Positions 1 through 5,369 of a DNA stretch of 36,275 nucleotides are shown here, piece after piece. Numbering within the stretch: position 1 is the first letter of the stretch; every line of letters begins with the position of its first letter. The notes beneath the pieces were generated by a model. It searched no databases and was not told where the DNA came from. It saw only the letters and a program-made list of their open reading frames with translations. Source of the stretch: a virus; the IMG/VR virus record IMGVR_UViG_3300033571_006685, positions 1 through 36,275 of that record; one strand, 5' to 3'. Made by a program: the position numbers and the translations under genes.

Positions 1-75
1 GCAGAGGTAAATGCTCAAATAGCAGAAGCAGAAAGGTTAGGTATCATTTTACCAACTAATGAAAGTGTTATATAA
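1..75 (+). CDS. 3' end of a small phage protein (partial)
   Basis: An open frame from base 1 ends at TAA 73-75 and encodes 24 residues (AEVNAQIAEAERLGI...). The helical, Ala/Glu-rich end resembles the tails of many small phage proteins with a coiled-coil body. It is in the same frame as the truncated gene at 36207-36275; joining the two edges would give a 47-aa protein, as expected if the molecule is circular. Function unknown. Confidence 0.6.
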   Translation, partial: AEVNAQIAEAERLGIILPTNESVI

Positions 76-76
76 T
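71..76 (+). promoter_or_regulatory. -10 box (TATAAT) for leaderless gene at 83
   Basis: A perfect TATAAT ends six bases before the ATG at 83, so transcription would begin at or next to the start codon. It overlaps the stop codon of the preceding gene. No clear -35 is seen. Confidence 0.55.
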
Positions 77-82
77 ATAAGT

Positions 83-223
83 ATGAAAAAAATATCACAA
101 GAACAAATTAACAAGATACTAGATGTGCTAATGCAACTTAATATACCTGTTAAAACTTATGTAAGTATGCAAGATATGTTTGAAAAACTTCCATTAGTAG
201 AAGAAATAAAAGAAAAAAAATAA
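83..223 (+). CDS. small hypothetical protein, 46 aa
   Basis: Starts ATG 83 and ends TAA 221-223 (MKKISQEQINKILDVL...). Lysine/glutamate-rich, predicted helical, with no membrane segment or recognised domain. There is no Shine-Dalgarno site; the start lies six bases after a TATAAT box. The stop is one base from the next ATG, so it leads a tight cluster with the holin-like genes. Function not recognised. Confidence 0.6.
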   Translation: MKKISQEQINKILDVLMQLNIPVKTYVSMQDMFEKLPLVEEIKEKK

Positions 224-224
224 T

Positions 225-407
225 ATGAAAGTATTTACATCAAACAGATTTAAGTCATTTTATTGGAGGTCAGCCATGATGATAGTAGCTGGGTTTATAG
301 ACCTAACAATTCAATCTCTAGCAGATTTTAATTTAGGTTCGCAAACTACCGTAATTCTAGGACTTGTACTAGGTGAAATATCTAAATATCTTAACAGTAA
401 AAAGTAA
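225..407 (+). CDS. small membrane protein, possible holin component
   Basis: 60 aa with a positively charged N-terminus (about residues 3-15, KVFTSNRFKSFYWR), then a hydrophobic stretch about 17-50 long enough for one or two membrane segments, and a lysine-rich end. It lies just upstream of a coiled-coil membrane protein and a peptidoglycan-degrading enzyme, the usual place for holins. The stop abuts the next ATG directly (TAA then ATG). Holin activity is inferred from size, topology and context; no family motif was recognised. Confidence 0.55.
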   Translation: MKVFTSNRFKSFYWRSAMMIVAGFIDLTIQSLADFNLGSQTTVILGLVLGEISKYLNSKK

Positions 408-743
408 ATGACAAACGACCAAGTATCTACAATTTTAAACGCTTTATTTGAGCTTAAAAAAGAGCTTGGTGCAAACTCACAAGAAACTAAAGACATTAGT
501 AAAAAAGTACAAAGATTAGAAGACACGCTAGTTACAATAGACTCAAAGATAAATGGAAAGTTTGAAGCACATCATCAATGGGTAGAAGAAAGACTAAAAG
601 ACGTTCAAGGATTTGCAGAAAGAGAAATCAACTTATTAAAGAAAGAAAAAGCAGAAGTAACAACAGCTAGAATTGGTGCAAAAAGTACAATAGGTGTCGC
701 TCTAATAGGTGCAATATCAGGTTTAATAGCTTTATTTAAATAA
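408..743 (+). CDS. coiled-coil protein with C-terminal membrane anchor (XhlA-like)
   Basis: 111 aa. Residues about 5-85 are charged heptad-like helix (coiled coil), followed by a hydrophobic segment about 92-110 (IGVALIGAISGLIALF). This arrangement recalls haemolysin XhlA-like and other holin-associated phage proteins. The ATG follows directly on the stop of the 225 gene and the stop is one base from the peptidase start, so the three are surely co-transcribed. A role in lysis is inferred from topology and neighbours. Confidence 0.55.
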   Translation: MTNDQVSTILNALFELKKELGANSQETKDISKKVQRLEDTLVTIDSKINGKFEAHHQWVEERLKDVQGFAEREINLLKKEKAEVTTARIGAKSTIGVALIGAISGLIALFK

Positions 744-744
744 T

Positions 745-1809
745 ATGACATTCCTAGACTTCCTATTCAACAGACCAAAACCACTGCAAGATGCACTAAT
801 AGACGAGCGACCTTTTTCTGAAAGGCAAAAGAACTGGCTAGACATAGAGTTTGCTATGGGTGATGATGTTGCAGATTACAACATACAACCTAGACAATAC
901 TTTCCATATAATCAATCATCTTCATTGTCATGTGTATCACTTGCTCCAGCAATATGGTTAGAACACTTTAGAAATATTGTAAGTTCAAGAAAAGATGTTT
1001 ATATAAGACGAGCCAATAGACCAGCAGGAGGTATGGCTATGCACGATATGATTAAGATAGCTAGAGATGGTGTAGCACTAGAGAGCCAAGTACCAAGTCA
1101 AGGGCTAGGCGAAACAGCTATGAATGCAGGTTATTTTATTACAAAAGATATAATAGCCACAAGAGCAGTAAACAACATAAACGGTGCAGTCTACATACAA
1201 AATAGAAATGAAATAGACAACCTAGTTAAAGCTCTAAAGAACGCTCCTGTATCAATATTTTTAGCATTTGACACATCTTTACAATGGCAAGAGTATTGGG
1301 TACATAAGCCAACTGTAATCAATAAAAATCTAAACATATACGCTTCTGGTACATCAAGACATCAAGTAACAGCTATTGGTTCAAAGATAGAAAACGGAAT
1401 TAAATATATTACTATCCAAGATAGTGCAGGAGTAGGTACTGGTTATGGTGTAAACAGAAATCTAAGAGATTTGTCAGAAGATTTTGTAAGAGCGAGGGTA
1501 TATGAAGCGACATTTGCAATTCCTAAAGTTGAAGTAAATCCACCTAAAAAACTCAAGTGGACTGGTAAGAGAAATCTATCAGTCGGAATGGTTGGTGATG
1601 ATGTCCGAAGACTACAAGAGATATTACAAAAAGAGGGTTGCTTTGATTTCCCTAATCCCTCAGGATTTTTTGGAGGTGCAACTCGTGCTGGAGTTATCAA
1701 ATATCAAAATAAAAAGGCAGATACAATACTAAAACCTTTAGGGATTAAATCTGGTACAGGTGTCGTGGGTTTATCAACAAGGAAACAATTGGAGAAAGAT
1801 TATAGTTAA
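745..1809 (+). CDS. endolysin-like papain-fold peptidase with peptidoglycan-binding domain
   Basis: 354 aa in two parts. The N-terminal part has a papain-like cysteine peptidase layout: Q57 (oxyanion-hole type), Cys63 in SSLSCVSLAPA, His206 in SRHQVTAIG, and Asp226 in ITIQDSAG completing a likely triad. The C-terminal part, about 279-350, matches a PG_binding_1 repeat (LSVGMVGDDVRRLQEIL, then GFFGGATRAGVIKYQ). The pair suggests cleavage of cell-wall peptide bonds after anchoring to peptidoglycan. There is no signal peptide, so export would need the adjacent holin-like proteins. It could also act on the host wall at entry or modify another protein; lysis is favoured by context. Confidence 0.75.
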   Translation: MTFLDFLFNRPKPLQDALIDERPFSERQKNWLDIEFAMGDDVADYNIQPRQYFPYNQSSSLSCVSLAPAIWLEHFRNIVSSRKDVYIRRANRPAGGMAMHDMIKIARDGVALESQVPSQGLGETAMNAGYFITKDIIATRAVNNINGAVYIQNRNEIDNLVKALKNAPVSIFLAFDTSLQWQEYWVHKPTVINKNLNIYASGTSRHQVTAIGSKIENGIKYITIQDSAGVGTGYGVNRNLRDLSEDFVRARVYEATFAIPKVEVNPPKKLKWTGKRNLSVGMVGDDVRRLQEILQKEGCFDFPNPSGFFGGATRAGVIKYQNKKADTILKPLGIKSGTGVVGLSTRKQLEKDYS

Positions 1810-1811
1810 GA

Positions 1812-1817
1812 TATAAT
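1812..1817 (+). promoter_or_regulatory. possible -10 box after the endolysin gene
   Basis: TATAAT within GATATAATATC starts three bases after the endolysin stop. No convincing -35 is seen, and the palindrome may simply be AT-rich spacer. Confidence 0.3.
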
Positions 1818-1879
1818 ATCTCCATACCAGAAACAATGACAATTTTTTAATTTTCATTTTCAAAGTCTTTGCTTTCTGA

Positions 1880-1885
1880 TATAGT
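1880..1885 (+). promoter_or_regulatory. extended -10 promoter for structured RNA
   Basis: TGATATAGT is an extended -10 (TG at 1877-1878). A weak -35-like TTTTCA lies 17 bases upstream. The predicted start, about 1892, is just before the 5' arm of the stem that closes the RNA at 1892-2020. Confidence 0.45.
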
Positions 1886-1891
1886 AGGTCA

Positions 1892-2020
1892 AGTAATAAC
1901 AAGGAGATAGACACATCGAGAGCCGCATAACTCTAAGCTATCCATTGCCAACTCAAAGATACGACATGTCGTTCCAAGAGGTCGCAACAATCACCAGCAA
2001 TGGTGGTTTTTGTTATTATC
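1892..2020 (+). ncRNA. candidate structured RNA with pairing ends and terminator
   Basis: About 130 nt without an ORF. AATAACAA (1895-1902) pairs with TTGTTATT (2010-2017), closing the molecule. Internal hairpins are AGAG/CTCT (1919-1922/1931-1934), the palindrome ACGACATGTCGT (1961-1972) and a terminator-like CACCA-GCAA-TGGTG (1992-2005) followed by GTTTTTG. CCATTGC (1942-1948) can instead pair with GCAATGG (1997-2003), which would break the terminator hairpin. No known RNA family was recognised. It may be a free small RNA or an attenuator for the transglycosylase gene downstream. Confidence 0.5.
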
Positions 2021-2205
2021 TCTATATGGTCATTATCTTTTTACTTAAAGAATAAAGAAAAGTAAAGAAAGGGTTGCAAGTCAAAGAAAGAAAAGAAAAA
2101 GAAAAGCCCCCTAGAAAAGTAAACAGTTCCCGCCGTTATCTAGTAACGACGTTTTGGTATTCCATTTATGGAACCATTCAAAGTAAAGACTATCAAGTAT
2201 TAAAA
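2021..2205. other. gene-free spacer with purine-rich tract and two hairpins
   Basis: No ORF of note. 2041-2104 is a run of A/G-rich sequence on the plus strand (repeats of AAAGAAA type). Two short perfect hairpins follow: CGTTA/TAACG at 2134-2148 and TTCCAT/ATGGAA at 2160-2173. Nothing else is recognisable. It may be the 3' region of read-through RNAs from either side. Confidence 0.4.
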
Positions 2206-2298
2206 TAAAAAACCCTTTCAGTAGAGGAGTAAGCTTTCGCCTACCACGCTCCTGAAAAGGTTCGTTAGAACGTTCTCTACTGGTTACTATGAAGTAAC
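2206..2298 (-). ncRNA. small RNA A, two-state terminator RNA (paralogue of 9949-10037)
   Basis: About 93 nt on the minus strand with its own consensus promoter. In transcript order: 5' hairpin GTTACT-TCAT-AGTAAC (2298-2283) at the predicted +1; 5' arm CAGTAGAG (2282-2275); hairpin GTTC-TAAC-GAAC; CCTTTTCA (2260-2253); hairpin GTAGGC-GAAA-GCTTAC (2244-2229); 3' arm CTCTACTG (2226-2219); TGAAAGG (2220-2214); T6 (2212-2207). Either the outer stem CAGTAGAG/CTCTACTG forms, or the terminator stem CCTTTTCA/TGAAAGG forms; both use the same 3' bases. The RNA at 9949-10037 has the same layout with a different but still complementary outer stem. No gene follows on this strand, so it looks free-standing. 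Confidence 0.7.
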
Positions 2299-2304
2299 GT
2301 GTAT

Positions 2305-2334
2305 ATTATATTATATTCAATATGTGATTGTCAA
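2305..2334 (-). promoter_or_regulatory. consensus sigma70-type promoter of small RNA A
   Basis: On the minus strand TTGACA (2334-2329), 18-base spacer, TATAAT (2310-2305). Predicted +1 is 2298, the first base of the 5' hairpin. A second overlapping TATAAT at 2315-2310 has a too-short spacer. It has the same -35, spacer length and -10 as the promoter of the paralogous RNA at 9913-9942. Confidence 0.75.
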
Positions 2335-2372
2335 ATATGTGCATAACTCTATTTTATCTACCTGTAATCTGA

Positions 2373-2378
2373 TATAAT
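2373..2378 (+). promoter_or_regulatory. extended -10 promoter upstream of transglycosylase
   Basis: TGATATAAT extended -10. Predicted start about 2385, giving a ~95-nt leader before the TTG at 2481. Confidence 0.5.
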
Positions 2379-2385
2379 TACATCT

Positions 2386-2480
2386 ATGAACGCTTCTCTT
2401 TAAGGTAAACCGTACACAAGATGTATAACTGGTGTCACCAGTAGAAATATATATGCTTAGCAGAGTCTCCTATATAAAGT
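2386..2480 (+). promoter_or_regulatory. structured leader of the transglycosylase gene with a 5-codon ORF
   Basis: The leader begins with a minimal ORF (ATG 2386 to TAA 2403, MNASL) placed seven bases after a -10 box. It continues with hairpin TACA/TGTA around 2413-2426 and a strong hairpin ACTGG-TGTCA-CCAGT around 2428-2442, then an AT-rich stretch before TTG 2481. There is no Shine-Dalgarno site. A regulatory role of the mini-ORF is inference. Confidence 0.35.
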
Positions 2481-2927
2481 TTGAAATACTTAATAACAAT
2501 AATATCAATATTAGTAGCTCTACAAATATTACTAATAAACCAAGAACTTAATAAGATAAACAATCTTAATACGTTCATACCTGTAGAGTTTACGCCTTTA
2601 GATAAGACTAAAAAAGTCATCAAAGGAGATGTAGCAAAGATGATAGCAATGAAAGCTATCGAGAATGATTTAAACCCTAAATACTTAGTGGCACTTGCAA
2701 AATGCGAGAGTTCATTAAATCCAAATATTCAATCAAAGTTTATGCAGTCTTATGGTAGAGAACAAAGTTTTGGACTTTTTCAAATCCACTTAAAAGCTCA
2801 TAAAGATGTAACAGTTAAACAAGCCTTAGACCCTGTATTCAACACACAGTGGGCTATACAAAAAATCAAAGAGGGTAAAGCTCCTAGATACTGGGTACAT
2901 TGTCATAAAATAGCAAAAAATGTATAA
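2481..2927 (+). CDS. membrane-anchored lytic transglycosylase (SLT-like)
   Basis: 148 aa. Start is TTG 2481: an in-frame TAA sits two codons upstream and the N-terminus is needed for the hydrophobic signal/anchor at residues about 2-20. The soluble part has goose-lysozyme/SLT features: catalytic Glu76 in ALAKCESSLNP and SFGLFQIH at about 96-103, the usual G-x-x-Q-I motif. It would cleave glycan strands of peptidoglycan from the outer face of the membrane, in host lysis or wall passage. At 148 aa it is a minimal SLT domain. It is transcribed from its own promoter through a structured leader. Confidence 0.75.
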   Translation: MKYLITIISILVALQILLINQELNKINNLNTFIPVEFTPLDKTKKVIKGDVAKMIAMKAIENDLNPKYLVALAKCESSLNPNIQSKFMQSYGREQSFGLFQIHLKAHKDVTVKQALDPVFNTQWAIQKIKEGKAPRYWVHCHKIAKNV

Positions 2928-2933
2928 TGTATC

Positions 2934-2966
2934 TGAGGGTTTCTCACAAGTTTCCCTCACATATTT
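2934..2966 (+). terminator. probable terminator after transglycosylase gene
   Basis: TGAGGG (2934-2939) pairs with CCCTCA (2954-2959), followed shortly by ATTTTT. It lies just after the TAA at 2925-2927. A TATAAT overlaps the stop (2923-2928), but no gene begins behind it. Confidence 0.5.
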
Positions 2967-2979
2967 TTCATGTTCACAG

Positions 2980-3005
2980 ACACCTTTCGCCCGAAGGTGT
3001 TTTTG
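2980..3005 (+). terminator. intrinsic terminator
   Basis: ACACCTT (2980-2986) and AAGGTGT (2994-3000) form a 7-bp stem with an inner CG pair and a short loop, followed by TTTTG. It ends three bases before the -10 box of the next transcript, insulating it from upstream transcription. Confidence 0.65.
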
Positions 3006-3007
3006 TG

Positions 3008-3013
3008 TATAAT
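3008..3013 (+). promoter_or_regulatory. -10 box for tRNA-like RNA / metallopeptidase transcript
   Basis: TATAAT directly behind the terminator. Predicted start about 3019-3020. No good -35 (hexamer at 2985-2990 is poor). Confidence 0.5.
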
Positions 3014-3018
3014 TAAAG

Positions 3019-3132
3019 GAGAATCAACTGGCGATAATCTAACAGTTGTGGATAGTACCTTTTGAGTATAGTCACTAGTGCTTCAACTGTAGGCTCTAGA
3101 GGACATCATGGTGCAATTCCATATATACTCAC
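3019..3132 (+). ncRNA. tRNA-like structured RNA leading into the 3133 gene
   Basis: No ORF. GAGTATA (3064-3070) pairs perfectly with TATACTC (3124-3130) like an acceptor stem, preceded by a T-arm-like segment ATGG-TGCAATT-CCAT with a 7-nt loop that differs from TTCAANN at one base. A single A follows (3131), like a discriminator base, then C and the ATG at 3133. The middle lacks a D-loop GG and a normal anticodon arm, and the unit is about 68 nt, shorter than tRNA. Upstream CAACTG (3025-3030) and a repeat CAACTG (3084-3089) both compete for CAGTTG (3043-3048). It may be a degenerate tRNA, a Y-RNA-type tRNA mimic, or a leader. Confidence 0.45.
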
Positions 3133-3549
3133 ATGAAGAAAAAAATTAAAAAAGTTTGGCATCAACAAAAAGCATTTGCTTTTGATGTTGCACCATTTGA
3201 AACAGATTTAGTTGTTTTTATAAACCCAACAGAGGAGTTTATGAAAAAATCATTAAAAGATATGATGGGTAAAGGTTATGCTAATTTTGATGAAAGAGAA
3301 ATAGGAGAATGGGATAGTAGTAAAACAGACAAAGGCAGATTGATAAAAGTTGCTGGAGGTTTTGCAATTCTAGTAAAAGCAAATAAAAACCAGTTTAGAG
3401 AATTTGTCGGAGTTTTAACACATGAAATAGTCCATGCAGTACAATACATTTTAAGACAAAGAAGAATCGGATTAAGTGAAGAAACAGAGGAGGTACATGC
3501 TTACCTTACAGAAAATCTACTTGTTAGAATCTTAAAAGAACTTTACTAA
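3133..3549 (+). CDS. putative zinc metallopeptidase (HExxH)
   Basis: 138 aa. GVLTHEIVHAVQY contains HEIVH at about 97-101, the zinc-binding and catalytic motif of metallopeptidases, followed by Glu-rich EETEEVHAY about 117-123 that could give the third ligand. Size and layout recall small phage metalloprotease-like proteins; the substrate is unknown. The ATG lies two bases after the 3' end of a tRNA-like element, with no Shine-Dalgarno site, so the mRNA could be leaderless if that element is cleaved off. It could also be a non-catalytic SprT-like fold. Confidence 0.55.
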   Translation: MKKKIKKVWHQQKAFAFDVAPFETDLVVFINPTEEFMKKSLKDMMGKGYANFDEREIGEWDSSKTDKGRLIKVAGGFAILVKANKNQFREFVGVLTHEIVHAVQYILRQRRIGLSEETEEVHAYLTENLLVRILKELY

Positions 3550-3550
3550 T

Positions 3551-3658
3551 ATGACACTAGAACAAAAAATACAAAAAGCTATCAAGATAACTTTAAAACA
3601 ATTTAAAAAGACTTTTAAGGATTTAGCTTTAATTGATAAAAATGAAAAACTACGATAA
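3551..3658 (+). CDS. small hypothetical protein, 35 aa
   Basis: ATG 3551, TAA 3656-3658 (MTLEQKIQKAIKITLK...). Basic amphipathic helix, no known domain. One base after the metallopeptidase stop, and its 3' end overlaps the next gene by 17 bases in another frame. Confidence 0.45.
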   Translation: MTLEQKIQKAIKITLKQFKKTFKDLALIDKNEKLR

Positions 3659-3845
3659 CCAAGAGGAGGAACATAAGGCTATCAATGAAGATTACGTTGT
3701 AGACCAATTCTACGACCTAGCAGATGACGATATAGAAATGTCACCAGCCGAGCAGTGGTCATTGTTTACTGTTGGTATAATCATGACACTTGTAGTTGCT
3801 GTGGTTGTTAGACTTTCTTTATGGATAGTTGATTTTCTGATATAA
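3642..3845 (+). CDS. small membrane protein, acidic N-terminus
   Basis: 67 aa from ATG 3642; a TTG three codons upstream is possible but less likely. Residues about 1-38 are strongly acidic (EEEHKAINEDYV, DLADDDIE), followed by one long hydrophobic segment about 44-65 (VGIIMTLVVAVVV...). A single-pass protein with an acidic cytoplasmic or external tail. Function not recognised; position between host-wall genes and small accessory genes. Confidence 0.55.
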   Translation: MKNYDNQEEEHKAINEDYVVDQFYDLADDDIEMSPAEQWSLFTVGIIMTLVVAVVVRLSLWIVDFLI

Positions 3846-3846
3846 T
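3841..3846 (+). promoter_or_regulatory. -10 box for near-leaderless gene at 3855
   Basis: TGATATAAT (extended -10) overlapping the stop of the preceding gene; eight bases to the ATG at 3855. Confidence 0.5.
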
Positions 3847-3854
3847 AAATAAAC

Positions 3855-4004
3855 ATGAATATCTTTACAACTTACAAACAACCAATACACCCAAAAACAG
3901 GTAAACCAGAACACGCAGAGTTGGTATATTTTAATAATGAGCTTGTCTATAATTTCCGTGATAATACTATTGTAAAGTTTAGTGAAGCACAATACGAATC
4001 ATGA
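3855..4004 (+). CDS. small hypothetical protein, 49 aa
   Basis: ATG 3855 to TGA 4002-4004 (MNIFTTYKQPIHPKTGKPE...). Soluble, mixed composition, no recognised domain. It starts eight bases after an extended -10 box with no Shine-Dalgarno site. Its stop codon overlaps the TGATATAAT of the next promoter. Confidence 0.5.
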   Translation: MNIFTTYKQPIHPKTGKPEHAELVYFNNELVYNFRDNTIVKFSEAQYES

Positions 4005-4010
4005 TATAAT
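4005..4010 (+). promoter_or_regulatory. extended -10 promoter for the 4052 gene
   Basis: TGATATAAT; predicted start about 4017, giving a ~35-nt leader that contains the one strong Shine-Dalgarno site in the window. Confidence 0.5.
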
Positions 4011-4040
4011 AAACTTGCATAGTTCTTTCACAGCTAACAA

Positions 4041-4046
4041 AGGAGG
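4041..4046 (+). promoter_or_regulatory. Shine-Dalgarno site deciding a TTG start
   Basis: AAAGGAGG with five bases to TTG 4052. Almost no other gene in the window has such a site. Confidence 0.7.
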
Positions 4047-4051
4047 TTACA

Positions 4052-4309
4052 TTGAAAAAGATTAAAGTCAAAAGGACAAATCGCCATCACCGTCGTAGTC
4101 GTGCTAGGGGCGGGGATAACTCACCTCAAAACATCTCTATCGTCAATGAAAAGCAACATCAGAGTTTTCATAACGTATTCAGCTCAACTGAACCTCAAGC
4201 TATTTGCGATGATTTAAATAACATCTGGGGAGACCCTGCTGTACATTTCTTCTTCGTAAGAAAAGAAACCCTCAAAGAAGTCCAAAAACTAATCAAACAA
4301 CTGACATGA
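4052..4309 (+). CDS. HNH-like His/Arg-rich small protein of Patescibacteria type
   Basis: 85 aa starting at TTG 4052, chosen because of the strong AGGAGG five bases upstream. Residues about 8-20 (RTNRHHRRSRARGG) then NISIVNEKQHQSFHNVF and INxIWGDP-like ending resemble a small family I associate with Patescibacteria genomes, with HNH-like spacing (HH, N, H) but without Cys pairs. Nuclease activity is not shown. The end overlaps the next gene as ATGA. It is a possible host-derived gene, and the SD site sets it apart from its neighbours. Confidence 0.5.
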   Translation: MKKIKVKRTNRHHRRSRARGGDNSPQNISIVNEKQHQSFHNVFSSTEPQAICDDLNNIWGDPAVHFFFVRKETLKEVQKLIKQLT

Positions 4310-4515
4310 GCCTACTAGCCTTATTCAGAAGACAGCGTACGGAATGTCCTACTTGCGGGTATGACATTGCACCTCATCACAAGAGAGTTGTGAATGGCAC
4401 GAACATATTTTGTAGCCATGATTGTGAGGAAGAATACCTTGAAGACCACGTGATAGTCGTACCTCAAGAGCTTTCTTTGGAGTATCCAAACCAACAGCTA
4501 GAACTTCGGTTATAG
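4306..4515 (+). CDS. small zinc-ribbon protein
   Basis: 69 aa; ATG overlaps the previous stop (ATGA). CPTCGYD near the N-terminus and FCSHDCEEEY about residues 35-42 give a C-x2-C...C-x3-C zinc site of TRASH/MYM type. Such proteins bind nucleic acid or metal; the partner is unknown. Last gene of the rightward cluster before the terminator at 4521. Confidence 0.55.
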   Translation: MSLLALFRRQRTECPTCGYDIAPHHKRVVNGTNIFCSHDCEEEYLEDHVIVVPQELSLEYPNQQLELRL

Positions 4516-4520
4516 CAAAA

Positions 4521-4552
4521 AGCCCCTAATCCATTGGAAAGGGGGCTAATTT
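4521..4552. terminator. bidirectional terminator between converging operons
   Basis: AGCCCC...GGGGCT-type stem: AGCCCCT (4521-4527) with AGGGGGCT (4540-4547). On the minus strand it is followed by TTTTTGC, a good terminator for the leftward operon; on the plus strand by AATTTAT, weaker. It lies between the converging 4306 and 4607 genes. Confidence 0.7.
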
Positions 4553-4606
4553 ATCACCTGTAGAATGCCACCAGAGGGCTAAAACGGGCAAATGCGAGTA
4601 GTTTTG

Positions 4607-4741
4607 CTATCTAAGGGTAATCTTATGCGTTTTTAAATAATATCTCACTAACTGAGGGCTTATACCAAGTGTCTTTGCTATCTCACAAGCTCTCATTCTA
4701 GGAAGTTTTGCCAGCCTTTTTATTTCTTGTAGTCTATTCAT
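4607..4741 (-). CDS. small helix-turn-helix protein, 44 aa
   Basis: Minus-strand ATG 4741 to TAG 4609-4607. The protein is almost only an HTH unit: IKRLAKLPRMRACEIAKTLG then ISPQLVRYYLKTH. ACEIAKTLGISPQLVRYYL fits a helix-turn-helix DNA-binding motif. Its start overlaps the end of the NinG-like gene by eight bases, so it ends the leftward operon. It may regulate phage promoters; it is too small for a full repressor unless it dimerises. Confidence 0.6.
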   Translation of the reverse strand: MNRLQEIKRLAKLPRMRACEIAKTLGISPQLVRYYLKTHKITLR

Positions 4742-5171
4742 TTTTATTTTTATAATATTCTATTTTTTCTAAGTAATCTTGCTCTGTCCACTTTGATATT
4801 TTACCTTTAAGGGAGTACAGGTAGTCCACTTTTTCTTTTCCGAGTTTCATTCCGTATTCATACAAGTTACCTCCAAGATTTATATTACAATGGTAACAGC
4901 AACCTTTGACGTTGTCTTCATGAAAGTAAAGTTCAATACCTCCGACTGATTTTGGAATAAAATGTCCTGCATGGTACGCACTACCTTCTGCACGTCTACC
5001 ACAAATAAAGCAAATGTTTTTATCTCTAGCTCTTATGTATTTACTGAACTCTATCCATAACTTTTTTTTAAGTTTTGATATAGAAGTTTTACCAACCTTG
5101 TTGAGCTTAGATACTTTCTTTGGTTTATTTACTTTATTAGGACTTACTCTCCTTAGAGGTGTGCGTTTCAT
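4734..5171 (-). CDS. ninG: NinG/Rap-like HNH recombination protein
   Basis: 145 aa from ATG 5171. A start at 5216 would add 15 residues, but it lies inside a hairpin and upstream of a good -10 box. The basic N-terminus (KPKKVSKLNKVGK) is followed by C54-x2-C57, AGHFIP (68-73), N87, CCYHCN (91-96) and GGNLYEYG, the signature of phage NinG/Rap (PF05766). Lambda Rap nicks branched recombination intermediates, so this is probably a structure-specific nuclease working with the Rad52-type annealase of the same operon. The length is somewhat below lambda NinG. Confidence 0.75.
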   Translation of the reverse strand: MKRTPLRRVSPNKVNKPKKVSKLNKVGKTSISKLKKKLWIEFSKYIRARDKNICFICGRRAEGSAYHAGHFIPKSVGGIELYFHEDNVKGCCYHCNINLGGNLYEYGMKLGKEKVDYLYSLKGKISKWTEQDYLEKIEYYKNKNE

Positions 5172-5178
5172 TGGTAAT

Positions 5179-5187
5179 AGTATACCA
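5179..5187 (-). promoter_or_regulatory. extended -10 promoter of the NinG-like gene
   Basis: Minus-strand TGGTATACT (5187-5179); seven bases to the ATG at 5171, so the mRNA would be leaderless. Confidence 0.5.
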
Positions 5188-5194
5188 CATATAT

Positions 5195-5218
5195 GAAAAT
5201 ATGCCTTTTCAGGCATAT
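5195..5218 (-). terminator. perfect hairpin with GAAA loop and T tract
   Basis: ATATGCCT (5218-5211), GAAA loop, AGGCATAT (5206-5199), then TTTTC on the minus strand. It ends the transcript from the DUF2828 gene, or the RNA at 5199-5280, just before the NinG promoter. Confidence 0.6.
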
Positions 5219-5280
5219 CTAGACTCTATCTTGTTTTCTCCAAAAGAAAAGGATTTTGTTTGCTGTGAGAGTCTATTAAG
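5199..5280 (-). ncRNA. candidate structured RNA downstream of DUF2828 gene
   Basis: On the minus strand AGACTCT (5273-5267) pairs with AGAGTCT (5227-5221), enclosing hairpin TTTTCT-TTTGG-AGAAAA, and is followed at once by the GAAA terminator hairpin. No own promoter is clear, so it may be the 3' UTR of the upstream gene. Its position next to a Ro-like gene recalls bacterial ro/Y-RNA loci, but no conserved Y-RNA sequence was recognised. Confidence 0.35.
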
Positions 5281-5369
5281 TATTGAGATAACTAGACACA
5301 TCTTTTTTCAATTAGAAGTTGAATGATTGTGAGTTGCTGTTCGTGTCTATCAATACCTATATCATATAC

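Noticed and set aside
3064-3131. A functional tRNA gene
   Set aside because: Acceptor and T-arm fit, but no D-loop GG, no normal anticodon arm, and the unit is about five bases too short. Kept as tRNA-like only.
3121-3131. Phage attachment site at the tRNA-like 3' end
   Set aside because: No integrase gene was recognised and no repeat of the sequence was found.
5172-5216. Longer NinG-like start at 5216
   Set aside because: The first codons lie in a terminator hairpin and before an extended -10; the family start fits ATG 5171.
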